The position numbers and the translations under genes were made by a program. A DNA stretch of 32,423 nucleotides from Desulfovibrio sp. Dsv1 (GTDB lineage: Bacteria > Desulfobacterota > Desulfovibrionia > Desulfovibrionales > Desulfovibrionaceae). The notes beneath the pieces were generated by a model that ran no database searches, was not told the origin of the DNA, and saw only the letters and a list, made by a program, of their open reading frames with translations. The stretch covers positions 1 through 32,423 of the forward strand of contig APFI01000024.1 in assembly GCA_000403945.1 (NCBI GenBank). The letters are read 5' to 3'. Below, piece by piece: positions 1 through 7,512 of the stretch (the stretch's first letter is position 1; the number at the start of each line of letters is the position of its first letter).

Positions 1-311
1 TGTGCACATGCTTGTGAGTATCCCACCCAAGATCAGTGTATCGAGTTTTATGGGATACTTGAAGGACAAGAGTTCGTTGATGATTTTTGATAACCATGCC
101 AACCTGAAATACAAGTTCGGCAACAGAAAATTCTGGGCTGAGGGGTACTATGTAAGTACCGTTGGACTTAAAAAAATACATCCAGCAACAGGAAAAACAT
201 GACATAATGCAGGATAAATTGACCACGCACGAATATGCAGACCCCTTTCAAGGGGTAGCCAAAGTGACAAAGGCACTGGACTTGAACGAAGTGAAAGCCA
301 GCGTCATTTAG
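1..311 (+). pseudogene. tnpA: IS200/IS605 family transposase TnpA, 3' part, frame-broken
   Basis: The window opens inside a Y1 (HUH) transposase of the IS200/IS605 family. Base 1 is the last base of a His codon, so the catalytic His-Val-His motif straddles the window edge. It is followed by typical family sequence (MLVSIPPKISVSSFMGYLK, then FWAEGYYVSTVGL). The frame breaks at a run of seven A (170-176): reading on gives a short non-homologous tail ending near 202. The +1 frame restores family sequence from KYIQQQEKHD to a TAG at 309-311. About five residues normally found between VGL and KYI are missing, so this is a small deletion and not only a base slip. KYIQQQ carries the expected catalytic tyrosine, so the unshifted product lacks it. 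The 5' part lies outside the window. The call is firm from family resemblance; inactivity is inferred. Confidence 0.85.
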
Positions 312-327
312 GCGCTGGCCGGTAACA

Positions 328-373
328 AGCCCTTATAGGGCTGGAGCAAGCCACCCGTATAGCGGGCGGTTTT
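328..373 (+). repeat. Right-end hairpins of the IS200/IS605 remnant
   Basis: Two stem-loops follow the tnpA stop. The first is AGCCC-TTATA-GGGCT (328-342), a perfect 5-bp stem. The second spans about 348-373, a stem of CCCG/CGGG extended by CC/GG across one mismatch, with a TATAG loop, followed by TTTTGATTTT. Subterminal hairpins of this kind are what TnpA binds in this family. TTCAA motifs at 397-401 and 419-423 are possible right cleavage sites, so the element probably ends at one of them. Which one is not decidable here. Confidence 0.6.
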
Positions 374-464
374 GATTTTGTACGGAGAGCCTCAGGTTCA
401 AACGTGCCGTCGGCTGAGTTCAATGTCCGGCGAGTGGCATGGATATGTCCACGCATAACATGTT
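374..464. other. Short gene-free stretch beyond the IS hairpins
   Basis: No gene is supported between the right-end hairpins and the M23 stop codon. The plus strand stays open in one frame here without a start codon. It could be residual IS sequence (for example the tail of a tnpB/guide-RNA region) or plain intergenic DNA. Confidence 0.3.
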
Positions 465-1787
465 TTAATTGGCCGTCGCCTCCAGTCTGCCCGTGATATT
501 GTCGCGGACCCATTTGGGGTCGATCCACTCCAGAGGCATCACTTCCACGCCGCCCACCAGAATGCCGAAATGTAGATGGTCGCCGAAGGCCAAGCCGGTG
601 CTGCCTGTATGGGCAATGGTCTGGCCTTTCTTGACCACGTCGCCTTTGTTGACCTGTATTTCGCTCAAATGCGAATACAGAGACATGAGGCCCAGGCCGT
701 GGTCGATGACCACAAGGTTGCCGTAAATACCCAACTCACCCGTATAAACTACCCGGCCGCTGTTGGCAGCGGGCACGTCGGCGTTGCGCACCGAAGCCAG
801 GTCAAAGCCCAGATGGAAGGACTCGCCCACCAACTTGCCCTGGTAATGGAAGAAGCGGTGGTCGGCGAAACCGGCCCGTGCGGCGGAGCGGGGCAGGCGG
901 GTGAAGATGCCGCTCCAGAGCATGGCCGCCGCCGTATCCTTGCCGATTTCACGCAGGGTCTGCTCATTGGCCGCGCGTACCTGATTGTTGATGTAAAGAT
1001 AGCACTCAAGAGGATTGGCTGCATTGGGGGCCAGAGCGCGCAGCTTGTTCTCCACTGAAAGCAGAAAATCGTCCTTCAGCTCCAGACTGTCGCTTTTGAA
1101 ATTACGCTCAAAGGCCATGACCGCCAGACGGCTTCTGGTCACGTTGCCGGCCAAGTCCGTGGCCGTGATTTCCACCGCGTTTTTAAAGTCGCGGGCCGTC
1201 ATGGTATAGGGGAAGGGAAAAAAGCAGAGATAACTCCCGTCCTTTTGCAGAAAGCCGGGCACGAAATAGCCCGCCACCAGCACGCCACTGCTGCTCACGT
1301 CTTCGTCTATGGTATAGCGGACCACCGCCGCGCCGCCCCGGCGCACGTTGGGCGGCAGAGTTTTGACGGAAATGCGCGGCGGCTGGGTGTCCAGACGCAT
1401 GGGCAACTGCACTGTGCGGGTGTTGCCCTGGCCGAAGCCCGCCAATGAACCGTCCGTGGCGCGGATTTCCAGATCAAAAGTCCCTTCGCGCAGGCTGGAG
1501 TCCTTCAGGGGCACGTCCACCACACGCTCGGGTAGGTACTCGTCAAAATGTCTGTTGAAGATTACATTGAGCACATTGTTTTTGTGGATGCCCACCGTAA
1601 GCGAGCGGATGCCGGAGGGATCGTTCATATGGATCTGCAACACCGTGGCTGGCGAGACCCTGCCGGTATTGGGCGTAACCTGAATGGCCGGTCCATCCAT
1701 ATCGTTAAAAAAAGTATAGCCACCGGCAGCCAAGACGACGATGACCAGCAGAACTAACACTGTGGAAAACATACTTTTTTTGCGCAT
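465..1787 (-). CDS. M23 family metallopeptidase, membrane anchored
   Basis: A 440-residue envelope protein predicted to cut peptidoglycan cross-bridges in the periplasm. A signal anchor occupies about residues 6-27. A long middle section of beta-rich, Ig-like sequence (about 30-300) follows, then a C-terminal peptidase M23 (LytM/NlpD type) domain at about 311-425. All zinc ligands and catalytic positions are visible: HLGFD (H325, D329), YSHL, and HLHFG (H404, H406), so an active enzyme is expected, unlike degenerate EnvC/NlpD activators. I chose the ATG at 1787 because GAGGAG stands seven bases upstream and the anchor begins directly after it; an in-frame start at 1913 would add 42 unrelated residues. 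It diverges from pcm. The exact substrate bond cannot be read from sequence. Confidence 0.9.
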   Translation of the reverse strand: MRKKSMFSTVLVLLVIVVLAAGGYTFFNDMDGPAIQVTPNTGRVSPATVLQIHMNDPSGIRSLTVGIHKNNVLNVIFNRHFDEYLPERVVDVPLKDSSLREGTFDLEIRATDGSLAGFGQGNTRTVQLPMRLDTQPPRISVKTLPPNVRRGGAAVVRYTIDEDVSSSGVLVAGYFVPGFLQKDGSYLCFFPFPYTMTARDFKNAVEITATDLAGNVTRSRLAVMAFERNFKSDSLELKDDFLLSVENKLRALAPNAANPLECYLYINNQVRAANEQTLREIGKDTAAAMLWSGIFTRLPRSAARAGFADHRFFHYQGKLVGESFHLGFDLASVRNADVPAANSGRVVYTGELGIYGNLVVIDHGLGLMSLYSHLSEIQVNKGDVVKKGQTIAHTGSTGLAFGDHLHFGILVGGVEVMPLEWIDPKWVRDNITGRLEATAN

Positions 1788-1935
1788 TGATGGCTCCTCG
1801 TGACGATCTTTAAAATGCTGGCACAAAGAAGAGTGATTTTCAAGAAAAAGTCCTGATTTTTTTTCTTGACCGCACTTGGGGCGATGCCGGACGCGCATTG
1901 ACTTGGCTGCCAAAATTTGTTTTTTCTTCCGCAGT

Positions 1936-2655
1936 ATGCAGAACGGCAGATACCCATATGGTCAAAGCTTCCCGAGTTCGCAAGAGACGCGCAATCAGCA
2001 GGTGGATCCTAGGCGTCTGCGCCGCCGGATGGTACAAGAACAGCTTGAGGCCAGGGGAATCAGCCATCCCGGCGTGCTGGCCGCCATGGACGCCGTGCCC
2101 CGACATCTTTTCGTACAGGAGGCCTTGCGCTCCCAGGCCTATGAGGATACCCCCCTGCCCATTGGTTACGGCCAGACCATTTCCCAGCCGTATATAGTCG
2201 CGCTGATGAGCGAACTGCTGGAAGTTGACCGGGGTATGCGCGTACTGGAGATCGGCACCGGTTCAGGTTATCAGGCCGCCGTGCTGGCCGCCATGGGCTG
2301 CACTGTTTTTACGGTGGAGCGTCTCCGCGAACTCCATCTGAATGCCGGCGCCATCTTGCGGCAACTGAGGCTTCACGGTATCCACATGCAGCGGAGCGAC
2401 GGCACCTTGGGCATGCCCGAGGCGGCGCCCTTTGAGCGCATTATCGTCACGGCTGGCGGCCCCGAGATTCCCCGCCCTCTGGTGGATCAGTTGGGTGAGG
2501 GGGGCATTTTGCTTATCCCCGTAGGCCCGCGCCCGCGCGCACAGCGGATGATGCGTCTGCGCAAAGAGCAGGGTCGGATCCATACCGAGGATCTCGGTTC
2601 CGTCATTTTTGTGGATCTGGTGGGCGACCACGGTTGGCAACCGTCGGGACGTTAA
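1936..2655 (+). CDS. pcm: Protein-L-isoaspartate O-methyltransferase
   Basis: A 239-residue SAM-dependent methyltransferase that methylates L-isoaspartyl residues in damaged proteins and starts their repair in the cytosol. The family sequence is clear: QTISQPYIVALM in the substrate region, the SAM-binding motif I VLEIGTGSGYQAAVL, and IIVTAGGPEIPRPLVDQL followed by GGILLIPVG. The start is uncertain. No Shine-Dalgarno stands before the ATG at 1936; an ATG at 1876 and a GTG at 2002 are also in frame, and the conserved core begins just after the GTG. The protein is slightly longer than the usual 205-220 residues, which fits a shorter true product. The mrp gene follows after 36 bases, probably in one transcript. 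Confidence 0.9.
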   Translation: MQNGRYPYGQSFPSSQETRNQQVDPRRLRRRMVQEQLEARGISHPGVLAAMDAVPRHLFVQEALRSQAYEDTPLPIGYGQTISQPYIVALMSELLEVDRGMRVLEIGTGSGYQAAVLAAMGCTVFTVERLRELHLNAGAILRQLRLHGIHMQRSDGTLGMPEAAPFERIIVTAGGPEIPRPLVDQLGEGGILLIPVGPRPRAQRMMRLRKEQGRIHTEDLGSVIFVDLVGDHGWQPSGR

Positions 2656-2691
2656 TTTTCTGAAATTCCGTTAACACATGAAGGAGATGTC

Positions 2692-3606
2692 ATGTCCTCC
2701 TGTTCATCCTGTTCTTCCGCCTCCTCCTGTCCCAGCTCCACGGACAAGGGAGGCGATGGAAACTGCAATGATCTGATGGCCCGCCAGGACCGCATCATTG
2801 CGGCCACACTGGGGCATATCCGCCATAAAATTTTCGTCATGAGCGGCAAGGGGGGCGTGGGCAAAAGCTCGGTGACAGTGAATACCGCAGCCGCCCTGGC
2901 CCGGCGTGGTTTTAAGGTGGGCATCTTGGATGTGGATATGCACGGTCCCAGCGTGCCCAACCTGCTGGGCCTTACCAGCACCGTTGAAATGGACGCCGGC
3001 GGCGAGCTGATGCTGCCTGCGGCCTATAATGAAAACCTGTCAGTCATTTCCATGGACTCGTTGCTGCAAGACCGGGATCAGGCCATCCTTTGGCGCGGTC
3101 CTAAAAAATCCGCAGCCATCCGCCAGTTCATCGCGGACGTGAAGTGGGGCGAACTCGACTTTCTGCTTATGGACTCCCCTCCGGGAACAGGCGATGAACA
3201 CATGACCGTACTGAAAACCATTCCCGACGCACTCTGTGTGGTGGTGACCACACCGCAGGAAATTTCCCTGGCCGACGTGCGCAAGGCAGTGAACTTCCTC
3301 CAGTATGCCAATGCCAATGTGCTGGGCGTGGTGGAAAACATGAGCGGCCTGGTCTGCCCGCATTGCCGCAAGGAAATTGATCTCTTCAAAAAGGGCGGTG
3401 GGGAAGAACTGGCACAGCATTACGGACTCAGATTCCTAGGGGCCGTTCCTCTGGATCCGGTCACTGTGGCGGCCGCCGACCGGGGCGTGCCGGTGGTCTA
3501 CCTGGAAGGCGAAGGCCCGGCCAAATCATCCTTCCTGGCTCTGGCCGACGCCATCGCGACAGCGGCGGACAACAGTTTGGAAGCCTTGTCCACTCCCAAC
3601 TCCTGA
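2692..3606 (+). CDS. Mrp/NBP35 (ApbC) family iron-sulfur carrier ATPase
   Basis: A 304-residue P-loop ATPase of the Mrp/ApbC/NBP35 family that binds and hands over [4Fe-4S] clusters in the cytosol. The deviant Walker A is GKGGVGKS at residues 52-59, MDSPPGTGDEH is the Walker B region, and the cluster-binding CPHC pair lies at about 222-225, after ENMSG. The N-terminus is unusual: Cys at positions 4, 7, 13 and 25 within a Ser/Cys-rich tail, which recalls the extra N-terminal cluster of NBP35-type proteins. The start is well supported by AAGGAGA in front of ATG 2692. An intrinsic terminator follows. I give no symbol because mrp and apbC are used interchangeably. Confidence 0.9.
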   Translation: MSSCSSCSSASSCPSSTDKGGDGNCNDLMARQDRIIAATLGHIRHKIFVMSGKGGVGKSSVTVNTAAALARRGFKVGILDVDMHGPSVPNLLGLTSTVEMDAGGELMLPAAYNENLSVISMDSLLQDRDQAILWRGPKKSAAIRQFIADVKWGELDFLLMDSPPGTGDEHMTVLKTIPDALCVVVTTPQEISLADVRKAVNFLQYANANVLGVVENMSGLVCPHCRKEIDLFKKGGGEELAQHYGLRFLGAVPLDPVTVAAADRGVPVVYLEGEGPAKSSFLALADAIATAADNSLEALSTPNS

Positions 3607-3613
3607 AATCACA

Positions 3614-3640
3614 GGCCCCTTCAAACGGAGGGGCCATTTT
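3614..3640 (+). terminator. Intrinsic terminator after the mrp-type gene
   Basis: A perfect 7-bp stem GGCCCCT/AGGGGCC (3614-3620 with 3629-3635) has an 8-base loop and is followed by ATTTT. It lies 8 bases after the stop codon and separates pcm-mrp from pgsA. Confidence 0.8.
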
Positions 3641-3748
3641 CATGCAAAAACCACGCGAGTCCGCCGGAAGACGGAATATTTCTCCTTTTCTCCGGCACGC
3701 CTTTGTGCTAGAAAAACAGAAAAGGTTCGATGGTAACGGAGAGGAACG

Positions 3749-4312
3749 ATGCTCAACCTTGCCAATAAAATTACCTTGTTGCGCATTTTGATGGCACCTC
3801 TGGTTGTTGTTCTTCTGTATTTCCAATGCCCCGTTTTTTGTCTGCTGGCCGCGCTGGCCTTTATTTTCGCGGCCATCACCGACTGGGCCGACGGCTACAT
3901 TGCCCGGCGTGAAAACATGGTCACCAGCATGGGCAAATTTCTGGACCCTCTGGCCGATAAGGTGCTGATCTGCTCGGTGCTGATTATGTTCGTCAAGCTG
4001 GATTGGGCTCCGGCGTGGGTGGTGATAGTCATCGTTTGCCGCGAACTGGTGGTGACCGGTCTGCGCGCCATGGCCATTGATGAAGGCATCGTGCTGGCGG
4101 CCGACAAGTTCGGTAAGGCCAAAACCGTGTTGCAAATCGTGGCTATTGTACCGCTGATCCTGCACTATCCCCTGTTCGGCGTCGAACTTTGGCCGCTTGG
4201 TGAAGTGTTGTTGTATGTGGCCTTGCTGCTGGCCCTGATCTCCGGCATCAACTACTGTTACTATTTTTACCGGCATGCCTGTGACAAGGTTCAAATCGGA
4301 AAGACCATATGA
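3749..4312 (+). CDS. pgsA: CDP-diacylglycerol--glycerol-3-phosphate 3-phosphatidyltransferase
   Basis: A 187-residue integral membrane enzyme that makes phosphatidylglycerol phosphate from CDP-diacylglycerol and glycerol 3-phosphate, the committed step to phosphatidylglycerol and cardiolipin. The complete CDP-alcohol phosphotransferase signature is present: D-x2-D-G-x2-A-R-x8-G-x3-D-x3-D, beginning DWADGYIARR and ending FLDPLADK. Several hydrophobic helices surround it. The length fits PgsA, and the N-terminal LANKITLLRIL is typical. ATG 3749 has GGAGAGGA upstream. Its stop overlaps the next start as ATGA, so the following genes are translationally coupled. Confidence 0.93.
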   Translation: MLNLANKITLLRILMAPLVVVLLYFQCPVFCLLAALAFIFAAITDWADGYIARRENMVTSMGKFLDPLADKVLICSVLIMFVKLDWAPAWVVIVIVCRELVVTGLRAMAIDEGIVLAADKFGKAKTVLQIVAIVPLILHYPLFGVELWPLGEVLLYVALLLALISGINYCYYFYRHACDKVQIGKTI

Positions 4313-4563
4313 GCACCTTGCAAATTCGTCTCAAAAACTGCATCCAGACTATTCTGGATCTGGAACCTGATATGCGCTCCGGGAGCTGGGGGCGTCATTT
4401 TGACGAGGAGTTTTTCACGCTCAAGGGATATCTGCAGCGGGTGGACCACATGAATCTGGCGGAAGACGACGTGCAACGACTTGAAAATGCCACAGCCAGC
4501 TTTCTCTCTGAACTCAGGCTCCCCCGTGGGGAACATCCGCAACAAAAACGCCTTCTGCAATAG
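4309..4563 (+). CDS. Small protein of unknown function
   Basis: I do not recognise this 84-residue, soluble, mostly helical and charged protein. It begins with an ATGA overlap on the pgsA stop and ends 3 bases before the septum protein gene, so it is very likely translated as part of that operon. No membrane segment, cysteine motif or signal peptide is visible. The tight coupling on both sides, and not any similarity, is the evidence that it is real. Its place between a phospholipid synthase and a division protein suggests an envelope or division-related role, but this is only context. Confidence 0.75.
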   Translation: MSTLQIRLKNCIQTILDLEPDMRSGSWGRHFDEEFFTLKGYLQRVDHMNLAEDDVQRLENATASFLSELRLPRGEHPQQKRLLQ

Positions 4564-4566
4564 ATT

Positions 4567-4890
4567 ATGTTCTGGCGTGTATTTATTCTCGTAGCTTTGG
4601 GGCTTATCAATGTGTTTCTGTTCACTCGCATGGTCTGGGGCCCCACAGGGCTTGTGGAATACCGCGAACTCAAACAGCAATATGCTGCTCTGCAAGAGCA
4701 GATCACCGGTCTGGATGCGGAAAATCTGGCCTTGAGCCGGGAAATCCGTTTATTGCAGTCCGACAGCCAATATGTGGAAAAAATGATTCGCCAGAGCCTG
4801 CATTACATGCGGGACAACGATGTGCTGTACCTCTTTGGCAATTCGGCCAAAACCGGATCGGGAGCCGCAAATAATGACGGAAAAAATTGA
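4567..4890 (+). CDS. FtsB/DivIC-like septum formation initiator
   Basis: A 107-residue bitopic membrane protein of the FtsB/DivIC family, which with FtsL and FtsQ/DivIB links the early and late divisome and activates septal wall synthesis. One transmembrane helix lies near residues 4-22. A leucine-zipper-like coiled coil follows at about 32-65, with LDAENLALSREIRLLQSD typical of FtsB. A conserved C-terminal part of the QYVEKMIRQSLHYMRDNDVLYLF type comes next. The start has no strong Shine-Dalgarno and lies 3 bases after the upstream stop, so coupling is likely. The last 17 bases overlap the TPR gene. Confidence 0.85.
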   Translation: MFWRVFILVALGLINVFLFTRMVWGPTGLVEYRELKQQYAALQEQITGLDAENLALSREIRLLQSDSQYVEKMIRQSLHYMRDNDVLYLFGNSAKTGSGAANNDGKN

Positions 4891-5956
4891 GTGGTATAAA
4901 GAAGTTCTGGAACTGGAACCCAATTCCAAGGTCTTTTTCCCTCTGGCGCGCATGTTGGCGGAGGAACAGCGCTTTGATGAGGCTGTGGATGTGCTTGAGA
5001 ACGGCCTAGAGCGCCACGGCGAATTTCTGGAAGCGCGTCTTTTTTTTATTGAACTTTTGCATAAAACGGGCCGCAGCCAAGCCTGCGCCAGACAAATAGA
5101 CAGCCTCAGCGGCATGTTTTCCGCCTATGCGGGATTCTGGCAGGCTTGGGCTGCCTGCCTGTCAGCAGCGGACGCTTCGTCGGATACAGCTTCCGTGCTG
5201 CGTTTTCTGGCCGCCCACTTCATGCGTGGCCCCATCTCTCTGCACGAAGTGCTGGACAGGGGCATTGCCTCGTTGCTGGGGGAAACGCGGCCGCAGGACG
5301 GTTCCCTAGCCGCCCATGCGCAAATGCCGGGTGCCGGAATGATGTCAGAGACAATCGCGTCGGGGGGACCTCCGCTCACGCCGGAGGAAATCATGCCGCC
5401 GGATGATTCTCCTTTGTCTCTGCTGCCGGAAGAAGATAAACTGAAGCTCCGCCTGAAGCCCTCGTCAGCTTCCGCCATCCCGGCAACTGGGGATGACGAT
5501 CCTCCTTTTGGAGAGACGACCGGAGAAAAATTTGATCCCGACGCCGCCATGGCGGACGAGGAAGCTCTGCCCGAAGCTCTGGAAAACCCCGCCCATGAAG
5601 AGACTCGAGGCGGATCGCTTTCCGCTCCTGCTGAGACTGACGCGCTGCCGTCGGAGGACGGCGAGGGGAGCGATGAATGTTTTTCTCTGCGTACCCGTTC
5701 TATGGCCGAAGTACTGGCGGAGCAAGGGGACATCAAGGGGGCGCTGGATATTTATCATGAGCTGGCGGCGGTTTCCCCTGAAGAAAGCACCGATCTGCAG
5801 CAGCGCATTGCCACGTTGAGCGCGCGCCTTGGCAGCGTGCAGGAAGTGGGACAGGAGAAACCTCCGCAGCAGGAGGAATCCGCCAGCGGCAAAGATAAGC
5901 TGATCAGCATGCTTGAAGCTTTGGCGGAACGCGTGGAAGCCAGGGCGCAAAACTAG
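4874..5956 (+). CDS. Tetratricopeptide-repeat protein
   Basis: A 360-residue protein with TPR units at both ends and a long acidic, Pro/Ser-rich, probably disordered middle (about residues 150-285). The N-terminal repeats read EVLELEPNSKVFFPLARMLA and EEQRFDEAVDVLENGLERHG. The C-terminal unit reads MAEVLAEQGDIKGALDIYHE, a typical TPR helix pair, and the end is Gln/Glu-rich. The start is ATG 4874, with GGGAG upstream, inside the end of the septum gene; an in-frame start at 4820 would overlap more and lacks support. No signal peptide is seen. Partner proteins cannot be read from sequence; the operon suggests an envelope or division role. Confidence 0.8.
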   Translation: MTEKIEWYKEVLELEPNSKVFFPLARMLAEEQRFDEAVDVLENGLERHGEFLEARLFFIELLHKTGRSQACARQIDSLSGMFSAYAGFWQAWAACLSAADASSDTASVLRFLAAHFMRGPISLHEVLDRGIASLLGETRPQDGSLAAHAQMPGAGMMSETIASGGPPLTPEEIMPPDDSPLSLLPEEDKLKLRLKPSSASAIPATGDDDPPFGETTGEKFDPDAAMADEEALPEALENPAHEETRGGSLSAPAETDALPSEDGEGSDECFSLRTRSMAEVLAEQGDIKGALDIYHELAAVSPEESTDLQQRIATLSARLGSVQEVGQEKPPQQEESASGKDKLISMLEALAERVEARAQN

Positions 5957-6042
5957 AGCAGGTCAGCGTCCCGAGAGGCTTGCGGGTGTTTCTCACTGTT
6001 GAGCGGCCATCTTGGCGTAACATGCTCCGGAGCACGGGGAAT

Positions 6043-7416
6043 ATGGTGTCGAATTCATTTTTGCGTTGTTTTCTGCTGCTGATGGCCGTGTCTCTGGCAA
6101 CTGGCTGCAGTTCTTATCAGCCCGCCAAAAACGTCTGGAAAAGCACCAAGGGTTTCTGGAATACCTATGTCAGCCCTCCGGCCAGCGTGGACTATGAAGA
6201 AAAAGGGGATATTTCTCCCCGGACTCTGGCGCTGACCAACAGCATGATGGGCATTGATGTGGAGCTGGGTCGTCTGGAGCGAGTTATGCTCAATGCGGAC
6301 AAGCCCCCTACGCGGGAATGGATCACCACGTTCTTTGCTTCATTCCCCTGGATCAGCGGTTTTGCCGGCGTCAAATACGACGGCACCATCTTGGGACAGG
6401 AACCGGCTACTTCCCTGAAGGAGCTGGACTTCATTCCGCTGCTCTATGAAGATAAAAAACAGAACAGCCGGGCTCTGCGCGCCGATGTGCAGAATACCCC
6501 GCTGGGGCCCGAGATCATGCTGGCCGCACCGCTTTACGACGGAGTGGACTTCTTGGGCTTGGTAGCGGCTTATTTTGACATGCGCGCGCTGATGCAGTAT
6601 TCCAGCAGCCCGGAAAATATGGTAATCCTGACACCTCAGGCTCTGCTCTGGCCCGGAAAATACAACTTTGCCGCCACGCCTCTGGCTGGCGTCAACTGGT
6701 CCGAAACGGTAAGCAAGAGCTCATCCGGCACCTGCATCAACGCCACTGGTTCTTTTTATTATATGGTACGCTACCTGGGCAATTTGCCCTTGGTGTTTGC
6801 CGTGGTCGAATCCGGCACCTTCCCCGAAGGCAAGGGAGATCTGGAACAGGGTTTGCCCTTCTTCCCCAAGGAACGCGAAAAGCTGCCGCCTCCTCCCCGG
6901 CCGGAGCGCAAGGACAAGGCAGATGTCTCCGGCGAAGACGTTCCATCCACGCACGTGGGCGTGCCCGGCGAGCCTTCCAGAACTGACGACGGCAGAACGG
7001 ACAATGAAATCCATCCGGGCAGCCGCAATAGCATGTTGCTGAAGGGCAAGGGTGCTGAAAAGCAGCGGGTGCAGGAGCGCGCGCTGGAAGGAGAAAATGT
7101 CCCGGTCGAACGCGTGCAGCGTCCGAGGAGATCCGCGCCGCAACATCCGCGCCGCAGCGCGCCACCTGTGGATCTGATTCCGGATGTCGACATGCCTGTG
7201 CTGCCCGGCGGCCGTCCGAGCCCCTTCGGGTCGCGGGAAAAAGCTCCGGTCATCAAGCGCCCGAGTCCCTTTGGTCCCCGTGCTGACAGCCCGGTCGCAA
7301 ACACTCAGGAACGGACGGCTTCCGCGCAGACTCCGGCCACGGAAAAAGCGGAAGAACCGCAAGCGCCTGCAACTCTGCCCGACGGCCGACCGAGTCCTTT
7401 CGGCCTACGGAATTGA
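6043..7416 (+). CDS. Lipoprotein with Cache-like region and repetitive Pro-rich tail
   Basis: About 457 residues. The N-terminus is a lipoprotein signal (FLRCFLLLMAVSLATGC) with lipobox LATGC, so the protein should be lipidated and face the periplasm. Residues of about 50-260 resemble an extracytoplasmic Cache-type sensor fold (MLAAPLYDGVDFLGLVAAYF is the telling strand pattern), but no kinase, chemotaxis or GGDEF output domain follows. Instead there is a charged, Pro/Arg-rich tail with repeats: RRSAP twice near the middle, and RPSPFG three times at the end. I chose ATG 6043 because the signal peptide starts there; starts at 5980 (TTG) and 6022 (ATG) are in frame. The function is unknown, and the Cache resemblance is my reading, not proven. 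Confidence 0.75.
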   Translation: MVSNSFLRCFLLLMAVSLATGCSSYQPAKNVWKSTKGFWNTYVSPPASVDYEEKGDISPRTLALTNSMMGIDVELGRLERVMLNADKPPTREWITTFFASFPWISGFAGVKYDGTILGQEPATSLKELDFIPLLYEDKKQNSRALRADVQNTPLGPEIMLAAPLYDGVDFLGLVAAYFDMRALMQYSSSPENMVILTPQALLWPGKYNFAATPLAGVNWSETVSKSSSGTCINATGSFYYMVRYLGNLPLVFAVVESGTFPEGKGDLEQGLPFFPKEREKLPPPPRPERKDKADVSGEDVPSTHVGVPGEPSRTDDGRTDNEIHPGSRNSMLLKGKGAEKQRVQERALEGENVPVERVQRPRRSAPQHPRRSAPPVDLIPDVDMPVLPGGRPSPFGSREKAPVIKRPSPFGPRADSPVANTQERTASAQTPATEKAEEPQAPATLPDGRPSPFGLRN

Positions 7417-7435
7417 CGCATAGCTGAATGCCGAC

Positions 7436-7465
7436 TTGCGCCGCCTCCGGGTGGCGCAAATCTTT
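7436..7465 (+). terminator. Probable intrinsic terminator before fbp
   Basis: A stem TTGCGCC/GGCGCAA (7436-7442 with 7453-7459), extendable inward by CC/GG around a TCCG loop, is followed by ATCTTT. The T-tract is weak, so it may be leaky. Confidence 0.5.
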
Positions 7466-7512
7466 CCGGCCCCAAGGCATCCCGCCTTCAGGTCATTATC
7501 AAGGAGGCTCTC

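Noticed and set aside
7417..7512. Riboswitch in the fbp leader
   Set aside because: Only one simple hairpin with a weak T-tract is visible; it is explained as a terminator of the preceding gene.
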